This document shows, piece by piece, positions 1 through 10,193 of a stretch of DNA of 64,000 nt. The translations under genes were made by a program, and so were the position numbers. The stretch's first letter is position 1; every line of letters begins with the position of its first letter. The notes under the pieces were generated by a model. The model had not been told where the DNA came from and ran no database searches. It saw nothing but the letters and a program-made list of their open reading frames with translations. The stretch is taken from assembly GCA_011799875.1 (NCBI GenBank), contig CM022298.1, positions 257,107,757 to 257,171,756 on the forward strand, in the 5' to 3' direction. The DNA is from Thinopyrum elongatum. Lineage: Eukaryota > Streptophyta > Magnoliopsida > Poales > Poaceae.

Positions 1-170
1 CTGGTGAAGAAAATGGGCTTGTACTTGCACTGGTACCGTATCATGCTATACAAATGGTTTTTAACCCCTTTCCGCGATGGCATTTGGAACCATCACCTAG
101 TGAGTGTGGGCGATAGGGAGAAACCGTCGGGGATAGGCGAGCGGCTATTGACGATCGCCATAGAGTAAAC
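1..170. other. Flank left of the copia element, probably CACTA interior
   Basis: This stretch lies outside the copia element that starts at 171. It should be contiguous with the sequence from 8861 onward once the insertion is removed. I see no coding signal. It has no similarity I can see to the small gypsy element into which the CACTA is inserted, so I take it as CACTA interior or subterminal DNA, not as flank outside the CACTA. That assignment is inference. Confidence 0.35.
166..170. repeat. Left target-site duplication of copia element (TAAAC)
   Basis: TAAAC directly precedes the 5' LTR and recurs at 8856-8860 directly after the 3' LTR. A 5-bp duplication is what copia integrases make. 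Confidence 0.85.
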
Positions 171-1899
171 TAAAGGAAATATGCCCTAGAGGCAATAATA
201 AAGTTGTTATTTATATTTCCTTATATATGATAAATGTTTATTATTCATGCTAGAATTGTATTAACCGGAAACTTAATACATGTGTGAATACATAGACAAA
301 CAGAGTGTCACTAGTATGCCTCTACTTGACTAGCTCATTAATCAAAGATGGTTAAGTTTCCTAGCCATAGACATGAGTTGTCATTTGATAAACGGGATCA
401 CATCATTAGAGAATGATGTGATTGACTAGACCCATCCGTTAGCTTAGCACGATGATCGTTTAGTTTGTTGCTATTGCTTTCTTCATGACTTATACATGTT
501 CCTCTGACTATGAGATTATGCAACTCCCGAATACCGGAAGAACACCTTGTGTGCTATCAAACGTCACAACGTAACTGGGTGATTATAAAGATGCTCTACA
601 GGTGTCTCCGATGGTGTTTGTTGAGTTGGCATAGATCGAGATTAGGATTTGTCACTCCGATTGTCGGAGAGGTATCTCTGGGCCCTCTCGGTAATGCACA
701 TCATATGAAGCCTTGCAAGCAATGTGACTAATGAGTTAGTTACAGGACGATGCATTACGGAACGAGTAAAGAGACTTGCCGGTAACGAGATTGAACTAGG
801 TATGATGATACCGACGATGGAATCTCGGGCAAGTAACATACCGATGACAAAGGGAACAACGTATGTTGTTATGCGGTTTGACCGATAAAGATCTTCGTAG
901 AATATGTGGGAGCCAATAAGAGCATCCAGGTTCCGCTATTGAATATTGACTCGAGATGAGTCTCGGTCATGTCTGCATAGTTCTCGAACCCGTAGGGTCC
1001 GCACGCTTAACGTTCGATGACGATCGGTATTATGAGTTTATGTGTTTTGATGCACCGAAGGTAGTTCGAAGTCCTGGATGTGATCACGGACATGACGAGG
1101 AGTCTCGAAATGGTCGAGACATAAAGATCAATATATTGGATGGCTATGTTTGGACACCGGAATGGTTTCGGATGAGTTCGGGCATTTTCCGGAGTACCGG
1201 GAGGTTACCGGAACCCCCCGGGGAGTCAATGGGCCTTATTGGGCCTTAGTGGAAGAGAGGAGGAGGCAGCCAGGTGGAGGGCGCCCCCCCCCCCTCCAAG
1301 CCCAATACGAATTGGGGTGGGGGGCTGCCCCCCCCCCTTTCCTTCTCCCTCTCTCCTCCTTCCTTCCTCTCCTACTCCAACTAGGGAAAGGGGAATCCTA
1401 CTCCCACCGGGAGTAGGACTCCCCCCTTGGGCGCGCCATGAGAGGGCCGGCCCTCCCCTCCTCCACTCCTTTATATACGGAGGAGGGGGCACCCCATAGA
1501 CACACAAGTTGATTGTTTAGCCGTGTGCGGTGCCCCCCTCCACAGATTTCCACCTCGGTCATATTGTCGTAGTGCTTAGGCGAAGCCCTGCGTCGGTAAC
1601 TTCATCATCACCGTCACCACGCCGTCGTGCTGACGAAACTCTCCCTCGGCCTCAACTGGATCAAGAGTTCGAGGGACGTCACCGAGTTGAACGTGTGCAG
1701 ATCGCAGAGGTGCCGTGCGTTCGGTACTTGGATCGGTTGGATCGTGAAGACGTTCGACTGCATCAACCGCTTTACTAAACGCTTCCGCTTTCGGTCTACG
1801 AGGGTACGTGGACACACTCTCCCCGCTCGTTGCTATGCTTCTCCTAGATAGATCTTGCGTGATCGTAGGAATTTTTTTGAAATACTACATTCCCCAACA
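171..1899 (+). repeat. 5' LTR of copia element
   Basis: It matches 7133-8855 along its full length, with scattered substitutions and a few small indels. The first bases read taaagg where the 3' copy has tgtagg, so the terminal TG is mutated here. It ends in caaca. It contains a GC-rich region at about 1260-1460 and a TATA-like box near 1470. Confidence 0.92.
1470..1477 (+). promoter_or_regulatory. LTR TATA box (5' LTR)
   Basis: TTTATATA follows a GC-rich tract and is conserved at 8425-8432 in the 3' LTR. Position and context fit the core promoter of the element. Confidence 0.6.
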
Positions 1900-1900
1900 G

Positions 1901-1912
1901 TGGCATCTGAGC
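1901..1912 (+). other. Primer-binding site of copia element
   Basis: tggcatctgagc starts two bases after the 5' LTR. It resembles the complement of the 3' end of initiator methionine tRNA with two differences, as is usual in Angela/BARE elements. Confidence 0.7.
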
Positions 1913-3115
1913 CAGGTCTATGCATAGATGTTATATGCACGAGTAGAACACAAAGAGTTGTGGGCGATAATAGTCATACTGCTTACCAGCATGTCATACT
2001 TTGATTCGGCGGTATTGTTGGATGAAGCGGCTCAGACCGACATTACGCGTACGCTTACGCGAGACTGGTTCTACCGACGTGCTTTGCACAAAAGTGGCTA
2101 GTGGGTGTCAGTTTCTCCAACTTTAGTTGAATCGAGTGTGACTACGCCCGGTCCTTGTTGAAGGTTAAAACAGCACACATGACGAAAAATCATTGTGGTT
2201 TTGATGCGTACGTAAGAACGGTTCTTGCTCAGCCCGTAGCAGCCACGTAAAACATGCAACAACAAAGTAGAGGACGTCTAACTTGTTTTTGCAGGGCTTG
2301 CTGTGATGTGATATGGTCAAGACATGATGTGATATAATTTATTGTATGAGATGATCATGTTTTGTAACAGAGTTATCGGCAACCGGCAGGAGCCATATGG
2401 TTGTCGCTTTATTGTATGCAATGCAATCGCCATGTAATTGCTTTACTTTATCACTAAGCGGTAGCGATAGTCGTAGAAGTAATAAGTTGGCGAGACGACA
2501 ACGATGCTACGATGGAGATCATGCTGGGGCGCCGGTGACGATGGAGATCAAGCTGGGGCGCCGATGATGATGAAGATCATGACGGTGCTTCGATGATGGA
2601 GATCAAGAGCAAAAGATGATGATGGCCATATCATGTCACATATTGAATTGCATGTGATGTTAATCCTATTATGCATCTTATTTTGCTTAGTACGGCAGTA
2701 GCATTATAAGATGATCTCTCACTAAATTTCAAGGTACAAGTGTTCTCCCTGAGTATGCACCGTTGCTATAGTTCGTCGTGCCGAGACACCACGTGATGAT
2801 CGGGTGTGATAAGCTCTACGTTCACATACAACGAGCCTAGCATATGCAGATATGGCCTCGGAACACTGAGACCGAAAGGTCGAGCGTGAATCATATAGTA
2901 GATATGATCAACATAGTGATGTTCACCATTGAAAACTACTCCATCTCACGTGATGATCGGACATGGTTTAGTTGATTTGGATCACGTGATCACTTAGATA
3001 ATTAGAGGGGTGTCTATCTAAGTGGGAGTTCTTAAGTAATATGATTAATTGAACTTTAATTTATCATGAACTTAGTACCTGATAGTATTTTGCTTATCTA
3101 TGTTGTTGTAGATCA
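1913..3115 (+). other. Untranslated leader of copia element
   Basis: A 1.2-kb leader between the primer-binding site and gag. It contains a short degenerate minisatellite at about 2500-2610 built on gatggagatca(t/a)g(c)tggggcgcc. No convincing ORF is present. A long leader is typical of this copia group. Confidence 0.65.
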
Positions 3116-4075
3116 ATGGCTCGTGCTACCGTTCCTTTGAATTTTAATGCGTTCCTAGAGAAAGCTAAGTTGAAAGATGATGGTAGCAACTACACGGACT
3201 GGGTCCGTAACTTGAGGATTATCCTCATTGCTGCACAGAAGAATTATGTCCTGGAAGCAGCGCTAGGTGCTAGGCCTGCTGTAGACGCTACTGATGACGT
3301 TAAGAACGTCTGGTAGAGCAAAGCTGATGACTACTCGATAGTTCAGTGTGCCATGCTTTACGGCTTAGAACCGGGACTTCAACGACGTTTTGAACGTCAT
3401 GGAGCATATGAGGTGTTCCAGGAGTTGAAGTTAATATTTCAAGCAAATGCCCGGATTGAGAGATATGAAGTCTCCAATAAGTTCTATAGCTGCAAAATGG
3501 AGGAGAATAGTTCTGCCAGTGAGCATATACTCAAAATGTCTGGGTATCATAATCACTAGACTCAGCTGGAAGTTAATCTTCCGGTTGATAGTGTCATTGA
3601 CAGAGTTCTTCAATCACTGCCACCAAGCTACAAGAGCTTCGTGATGAACTATAATATGCAAGGGATGGATAAGACAATTCCCGAGCTCTTCGCAATGCTA
3701 AAGGCTGCGGCGGTAGAAATCAAAAAGGAGCATCAAGTGTTGATGGTCAACAAGACCACCAGTTTCAAGAAAAAGGGTAAAGGGAAGAAGGGGAACTTCA
3801 AGAAGAACGGCAAGCAAGTTGCTGCTCAAGTGAAGAAGCCCAAGTCTGGACCTAAGCCTGATACTGAGTGCTTCTATTGCAAAGGGACTGGTCACTGGAA
3901 GCAGAACTGCCCCAAGTATTTGGCGGATAAGAAGGATGGCAAAGTGAACAAAGGTATATGTGATATACATGTTATTGATGTGTACCTTACTAATGCTCGC
4001 AGTAGTGCCTGGGTATTTGATACTGGTTCTGTTGCTAATATTTGCAACTCAAAACAGGGACTACGGATTAAGTGA
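3116..4075 (+). pseudogene. Copia gag region with CCHC zinc knuckle and protease motif
   Basis: This covers the gag part in three open segments (3116-3316, 3353-3559, 3641-4075) separated by in-frame stops. A lysine-rich stretch precedes a CX2CX4HX4C zinc knuckle (CFYCKGTGHWKQNC) at about 3869-3911, which binds RNA during packaging. The aspartic protease active-site motif DTGS lies at about 4019-4030, so the protease begins before the TGA at 4073. The start at 3116 follows the leader and is the first ATG of the frame. Confidence 0.85.
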
Positions 4076-4342
4076 AGATTGGCTAAGGACGAGGTGACGA
4101 TGCGTGTGGGAAATGGTTCCAAAGTCCATGTGATCGCCGTCGGCACGCTACCTCTACATCTACCTTCGGGATTAGTTTTAGAACTAAATAATTGTTTTTT
4201 GGTTCCAGCGTTAAGCATGAACATTATATCTGGATCTTGTTTGATGCGAGATGATTATTCATTTAAATCTGAGAATAATGGTTGTTCTATTTATATGAGT
4301 AATATCTTTTATGGTCATGAACCCTAGAAGAGTGGTCTATTT

Positions 4343-5482
4343 TTGTTGAATCTCGATAGTAGTGATACACATATTCATAATATTGAAACCAAAAGATGCA
4401 GAGTTGATAATGATAGTGCAACTTATTTGTGGCACTGCCGTTTGGGTCATATTGGTGTAAAGCGCATGAAGAAACTCCATACTGATGGACTTTTGGAATC
4501 ACTTGATTATGAATCACTTGGTACTTGCGAACCATGCCTCATGAGCAAGATGACTAAAACTCCGTTCTCCGAAACAATGGAGCGAGCAACAGATTTATTG
4601 GAAATAATACATACCGATGTATGCGGTCCGATAAATATTGAGGCTCACGGCAGGTATCGTTATTTTCTGACCTTCACAGATGATTTGAGCAGATATGGGT
4701 ATATCTACTTGATGAAACATAAGTCTGAAACATTTGAAAAGTTCAAAGAATTTCAGAGTGAAGTGGAAAATCATCGTAACAAGAAAATAAAGTTTCTGCG
4801 ATCCAATCATGGAGGAGAATATTTGAGTTACGAGTTTGGTCTTCATCTGAAACAATGCGGAATAGTTTCGCAACTCACGCCACCCGGAACACCACAGCGT
4901 AATGGTGTGTCCGAACGTCGTAACCGCACTTTATTAGATATGGTGCGATCTATGATGTCTCTTACTGATTTACCACTATCGTTTTGGGGTTATGCTTTAG
5001 AGACGGCTGCATTCACATTAAATAGGGCACCATCTAAATCCGTTGAGACAACACCTTATGAACTGTGGTTTGGCAAGAAACCCAAGTTGTCATTTCTTAA
5101 AGTTTGGGGCTGCGATGCTTATGTGAAAAAGCTTCAACCTGATAAGCTTGAACCCAAATCGGAGAAATGTGTCTTCATAGGATATCCAAAGGAGACTATT
5201 GGGTACACCTTCTATCACAGATCCGAAGGCAAGACATTCGTTGCTAAGAATGGATCCTTTCTAGCGAAGGAGTTTCTCTCGAAAGAAGTGAGTGGGAGGA
5301 AAGTAGAACTTGATGAGGTAACTGTACCTACTCCCTTATTGGAAAGTAGTTCATCACAGAAATCAGTTCCTGTGACTCCTACACCAATTAGTGAGGTAGC
5401 TAATGATAATGATCATGTAACTTCAGATCAAGTTACTACCGAACCTCGTAGGTCAACCAGAGTAAGATCCACACTAGAGTGA
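4343..5482 (+). pseudogene. Copia integrase region
   Basis: Open segment of 379 codons. The N-terminal part has the HHCC zinc-binding arrangement of copia integrases (LWHCRLGH, then CEPC). The core shows the first catalytic Asp in IHTDVCGP and a Glu in VSERRNRTL. The central catalytic Asp, expected before GGEYLS, reads Asn here (RSNHGGEYLS), so the catalytic triad is incomplete. The segment ends at a TGA at 5480. The open frame resumes downstream toward the reverse transcriptase. Confidence 0.88.
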
Positions 5483-5857
5483 TACGGTAATCCTGTTCTG
5501 GAGGTCATGTTACTTGACCATGATGAACCTACGAACTATGAGGAAGCGACGATGAGCCCAGATTCCGCGAAATGGCTTGAGGCCATGAAATCTGAGATGG
5601 GATCCATGTATGAGAACAAAGTGTGGACTTTGGTTGACTTGCCCGATGATCGGCAAGCCATATAGAATAAATGGATCTTCAAGAAGAAGACTGACGCTGA
5701 CGGTAATGTTACTGTCTACAAAGCTCGACTTGTTGCAAAAGGTTTTGGACAAGTTCAAGGAGTTGACTACGATGTGACCTTCTCACCCGTAGCGATGCTT
5801 AAGTCCATCCAAATCATGTTAGCAATTGCCGCATTTTATGATTATGAAATTTAGCAA

Positions 5858-7099
5858 ATGGATGTAAAAACTGCATTCCTGAATGGATTTCTGGAAGAAG
5901 AGTTGTATATGATGCAACCCGAAGGTTTTATCGATCCAAAGGATGCTAACAAAGTATGCAAGCTCCAGCGATCCATTTATGGACTGGTGCAAGCATCTCG
6001 GAGTTGGAATAAATGTTTTGATAGTGTGATCAAAGCATATGGTTTTATACAGACTTTTGGAGAAGCATGTATTTACAAGAAAGTGAGTGGGAGCTCTGTA
6101 GCATTTCTAATATTATATGTGGATGACATATTGTTGATTGGAAATGATATAGAATTTCTGGGTAGCATAAAAGGATACTTGAATAAAAGTTTTTCAATGA
6201 AAGACCTCGGTGAAGCTGCTTATATATTGGTCATCAAGATCTATAGAGATAGATCAAGACGCTTAATTGGACTTTCACAAAGCACATACCTTGATAAAGT
6301 TTTGAAGAAGTTCAAAATGGATCAAGCAAAGAAAGGGTTCTTGCATGTGTTGCAAGGTGTGAAGTTGAGTAAGACTCAATGCCCGACCACTGCAGAAGAT
6401 AGAGAGAAAATGAAAGTCATTCCCTATGCCTCAGCCATAGGTTCTATCATGTATGCAATGCTGTGTACCAGACCTGATGTGTGCCTTGCTATAAGTTTAG
6501 CAGGGAGGTACCAAAGTAATCCAGGAGTGGATCACTGGACAGCGGTCAAGAACATCCTGAAATACCTGAAAAGGACTAAGGATATGTTTCTCGTTTATGG
6601 AGGTAACAAAGAGCTCGTCGTAAGTGGTTACGTCGATGCAAGTTTTGACACTGATCCGGATGACTCTAAGTCACAAACCGGATACGTATTTATATTGAAT
6701 GGTGGAGGTGTCAGTTGGTGCAGTTCTAAGCAAAGCATCGTGGCGGGATCTACGTGTGAAGCGGAGTACATAGCTGCTTCAGAAGCAGCGAATGAAGGAG
6801 TCTGGATGAAGGAGTTCATATCCGATCTAGGTGTCATACCTAGTGCATCGGGTCCAATGAAAATCTTTTGTGACAATACTGGAGCAATTGCCTTGGCAAA
6901 AGAGTCCAGATTTCACAAGAGAACCAAACACATCAAGAGACACTTCAATTCCATCTGCGATCAAGTCAAGGAGGGAGACATAGAGATTTGCAAGATACAT
7001 ACGAATCTGAATGTTGCAGACCCATTGACTAAGCGTCTCTCACGAGCAAAACATGATCAGCACCAAGACTCCATGGGTGTTAGAATCATTACTGTGTAA
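5858..7099 (+). pseudogene. Copia reverse transcriptase and RNase H region
   Basis: Open segment of 413 codons after the TAG at 5852. It begins inside the reverse transcriptase (DVKTAFLNG), contains an intact YVDD catalytic box and continues into RNase H with acidic residues in VDASF, CEAEY and DNTGAIA. The more N-terminal reverse transcriptase part lies upstream at about 5520-5850 in the same frame and holds two stops (5663, 5852). The natural TAA is at 7097, 33 bases before the 3' LTR. Confidence 0.9.
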
Positions 7100-7121
7100 T
7101 CTAGATTATTGACTCTAGTGC

Positions 7122-7132
7122 AAGTGGGAGAC
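7122..7132 (+). other. Polypurine tract of copia element
   Basis: aagtgggagac lies immediately upstream of the 3' LTR at 7133. This purine-rich primer for plus-strand DNA is in the expected place. Confidence 0.7.
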
Positions 7133-8855
7133 TGTAGGAAATATGCCCTAGAGGCAATAATAAAGTTGTTATTTATATTTCCTTATATATGATAAATGTT
7201 TATTATTCATGCTAGAATTGTATTAACCGGAAACTTAATACATGTGTGAATACATAGACAAACAGAGTGTCACTAGTAAGCCTCTACTTGACTAGCTTGT
7301 TAATCAAAGATGGTAAAATTTCCTAGCCATAGACATGAGTTGTCATTTGATAAACAGGATCACATCATTAGAGAATGATGTGATTGACTAGACCCATCCG
7401 TTAGCTTAGCACGATGATCATTTAGTTTGTTGCTATTGCTTTCTTCATGACTTATACATGTTCCTCTGACTATGAGATTATGCAACTCCTGAATACAGGA
7501 GGAACACCTTGTGTGCTATCAAACGTCACAACGTAACTGGGTGATTATAAAGATACTCTACAGGTGTCTCCGATGGTGTTTGTTGAGTTGGCATAGATCG
7601 AGATTAGGATTTGTCACTCCGATTGTCGGAGAGGTATCTCTGGGCCCTCTCGGTAATGCACATCATATGAAGCCTTGCAAGCAATGTGACTAATGAGTTA
7701 GTTATAGGATGATGCATTACGGAACGAGTAAATAGACTTGCCGGTAACGAGATTGAACTAGGTATGATGATACCGACGATCGAATCTCGGGCAAGTAACA
7801 TACCGATGACAAAGGGAACAACATATGATGTTATGCGGTTTGACCGATAAAGATCTTCGTAGAATATGTGGGAGCCAATATGAGCATCCAGGTTCCGCTA
7901 TAGGTTATTGACTGGAGATGAGTCTCGGTCATGTCTGCATAGTTCTCGAACCCGTAGGGTCCGCACGCTTAACTTTCGATGACGATCGGTATTATGAGTT
8001 TATGTGTTTTGATGTACCGAAGGTAGTTTGGAGTCCTGGATGTGATCACGGACATTACGAGGAGTCTCTAAATGGTCGAGACATAAAGATCGATATATTG
8101 GATGGCTATGTTTGGACACCGGAATGGTTTCGGATGAGTTCGGGCATTTTCCGGAGTACCGGGAGGTTACCGGAACCCCCCGGGGAGTCAATGGGCCTTA
8201 TTGGGCCTTAGTGGAAGAGAGGAGGAGGCAGCCAGGTGGAGGGCGCGCCCTCCCAAGCCCAATTCGAATTGGGGTGGGGGGCCGGCCCCCCCTTTCCTTC
8301 TCCCTCTCTCCTCCTTCCTTCCACTCCTACTCCAACTAGGGAAAGGGGAATCCTACTCCCACCGGGAGTAGGACTCCCCCCTTGGGCGCGCCATGAGAGG
8401 GCCGGCCCTCCCCTCCTCCACTCCTTTATATACGGAGGAGGGGGGCACCCCATAGACACACAAGTTGATTGTTTAGCCGTGTGCGGTGCCCCCCTCCACA
8501 GATTTCCACCTCGGTCATATTGTCGTAGTGCTTAGGCGAAGCCCTACGTCGTTAACTTCATCATCACCGTCACCACGCCGTCGTGCTGACGAAACTCTCC
8601 CTCGGCCTCAACTGGATCAAGAGTTCGAGGGATGTCACCGAGCTGAACGTGTGCAGATCGCGGAGGTGCCGTGCGTTCGGTACTTGGATCGGTTGGATCG
8701 TGAAGACGTTCAACTACATCAACCGCGTTACTAAACGCTTCCGCTTTCGGTCTACGAGGGTACGTGGACACACTCTCCCCGCTCGTTGCTATGCTTCTCC
8801 TCGATAGATCTTGCGTGATCGTAGGAAATTTTTTGAAATACTACGTTCCCCAACA
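7133..8855 (+). repeat. 3' LTR of copia element
   Basis: It begins tgtagg and ends caaca, and is near-identical to 171-1899. By eye the two LTRs differ by a few percent, largely transitions, so insertion is old enough for substitutions to accumulate. The TATA-like box is at 8425-8432. Confidence 0.92.
8425..8432 (+). promoter_or_regulatory. LTR TATA box (3' LTR)
   Basis: TTTATATA, the counterpart of 1470-1477. From this copy, transcription could run outward into CACTA DNA. Confidence 0.5.
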
Positions 8856-8860
8856 TAAAC
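8856..8860. repeat. Right target-site duplication of copia element (TAAAC)
   Basis: Identical to 166-170. Confidence 0.85.
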
Positions 8861-9260
8861 GTATGAGAAGCCGCCCCAGTCCCACATGTTACATCTCGAC
8901 GTTACGTTTCTGATCAGAGAGACATCCCAAATGATTACGCCGCTATAGTCGTGTGAAAAAGGTGGACATCAACATTTAATCTACTAATATGTTTGTGATA
9001 GGTATGTTATCACACACGGTTCAAGAATGTAAAATGTGTGTGGTGCCTCTACTAAAGCCAACGTGTCCATTTTCATAACTGTATGCGATTGGTATTCCTA
9101 TCACACACGCACACAGGTTTGAAACCGTGTGTGTGTCCGTCAGGCATCGCAAACATTTCACGTCAAAGAACCGTCTGTTCTCTATTTTTCATCGCACACG
9201 CTGTTTTCTTTCTAACCGTGTGCACATTATTTTATTTGCTCCTGTATAATTTTATTTTTC
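8861..9260. repeat. CACTA left subterminal repeat region
   Basis: Contains repeated direct and inverted versions of cacacggtt / accgtgtg, for example at about 9013, 9125 and 9205, interleaved with unique AT-rich DNA. A gatcagaga motif near 8916 resembles one close to the right terminus (19691-19699 on the other strand). In CACTA elements such repeats bind an element-encoded protein. I see no gene here. Confidence 0.5.
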
Positions 9261-9421
9261 CTTGGAATTTATTCTTCGAATTGGAAATTTTGAAATATGA
9301 AACGTGCAATTCAAATTCTCAGCACAATGGTTCAACAACAAATCCATAAATAAAATTGTCAGTACAATATGCTCGGTAATTACAGGATTAGACAACAATT
9401 AACTATGATGAACCACAATAT

Positions 9422-9962
9422 TTAGAGGCGGTAAAGGTGAAGAGACAAGTGTAAATCATTTTGACTGCCGATGGTGTTGAAGAAGTGGAATGCCCATAAT
9501 GTGCCTTCCTGCATGCCATAGGCATGAACAACTTTTGTCCAACCCCTTGTGACGATCGCCAGCCCATCCTTCACTGCCTTCAGGAAGACTTCTAGAGCAT
9601 TATCATGGTAGCATGAATTATATACTTTAACCTTAGTTGCCTCCACTCCGATCATGTAGTTTGCAAGGTAATCATCAGTAAATAGCTTCGGAAAACCACT
9701 GAAAAGAGAAAAAATATCAGATACTGAGGTCTAATAGAGTAACTTGTTGTGGGCAGGGGGAAAAGGCAACACATTACTTACCATCCTAAAGTTCACTGTT
9801 GTCTTGGACAAAGTGTAAATAAAGAGCTTAATTCCCATCATCTGTTTCTTTCACCTAACAATCTTTCTTAGTTTCCTCACTTGACGCTTGTTCATGAATA
9901 TCTCATTGCCCCACATGCAAAAGGGATCGAAGCATGGATCAGTACCGCTCATATATGTACCT
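9422..9962 (-). pseudogene. B3-type DNA-binding domain gene, 3' exons, disabled
   Basis: Two minus-strand exons are visible. The upstream one (about 9782-9960) carries a basic stretch (NKRQVRKLRK) and then LFIYTLSKTTVNFRM. The last one (9422-9698) carries GFPKLFTDDYL and RGWTKVVHAYGMQEG, which are the PKxFxxxYL and GW...EG signatures of a plant B3 fold. A TGA at 9851-9853 interrupts the upstream exon, and the two exons do not join in phase at the obvious splice sites, so this copy looks broken. The gene is transcribed toward the left end of the CACTA. I recognise the fold only, not a named gene. Confidence 0.6.
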
Positions 9963-10193
9963 ACAAGCAACCAGTAAATGTTAGAAGACAAATGATGTAA
10001 AATACAACTACCTACGTTCCTAAGTACAAGTATTTTTAGAGATTTCAATATGAACTACATACGGATGTATATAGAATTATAGATATAGTTTAGATTAGAA
10101 TCTAGATTCACTCATTTTGCTCCTTATGTAGTCTATATTGGAATCTCTAAAAATACTTATATTTAGGAACAGATTGTGTATAAGACATGGGAA
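9963..10193. other. Intron-like spacer with inverted tacaagtatttttagagatt repeat
   Basis: AT-rich spacer between the B3 exons and the exon-duplication array. It contains an inverted pair, tacaagtatttttagagatt (about 10024) and aatctctaaaaatacttata (about 10141). These could be the ends of a small Stowaway-like MITE of about 140 bp, without a clear target duplication that I could assign. Confidence 0.35.

Larger units (their letters stand above)
3116..7099 (+). pseudogene. Copia gag-pol polyprotein, disabled by nonsense codons
   Basis: All domains lie in a single reading frame in copia order: gag with a CCHC knuckle, protease, integrase, reverse transcriptase and RNase H, ending at the TAA at 7097. 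In-frame stops are at 3314 (TAG), 3557 (TAG), 4073 (TGA), 4325 (TAG), 5480 (TGA), 5663 (TAG) and 5852 (TAG). I find no frameshift. In life the polyprotein would form virus-like particles and carry out reverse transcription and integration. This copy cannot make the full protein, but its RNA could still be mobilised by intact relatives. Pure point decay with the frame kept fits slow substitution in a methylated genome. Confidence 0.92.
171..8855 (+). mobile_element. Complete copia LTR retrotransposon, Angela/BARE/WIS-like
   Basis: An 8.7-kb element with two LTRs of about 1.73 kb, a primer-binding site, a long leader, a gag-pol region and a purine-rich tract before the 3' LTR. It is flanked by identical TAAAC. 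The LTR head (ggaaatatgccctagaggc) and tail (ctacgttccccaaca) match what I know of the abundant Triticeae Angela/BARE group. The coding region is one frame from 3116 to 7099, broken by seven nonsense codons, so this copy is not autonomous. The element is inserted in the CACTA element and is one of the youngest layers in this stack. Confidence 0.93.

Noticed and set aside
956..1416. Plus-strand ORFs in the copia LTR (and copies at 7918-8339)
   Set aside because: LTR sequence. The two LTR copies differ in frame and length there, with no sign of coding constraint.
3314..5854. Programmed stop-codon readthrough in the copia polyprotein
   Set aside because: Seven scattered stops of two kinds in varied contexts fit decay, not a single recoding site.
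9083..9349. 88-codon plus-strand ORF
   Set aside because: Covers CACTA subterminal repeats and the antisense of B3 flanking DNA. Hydrophobic low-complexity reading with no family signature.
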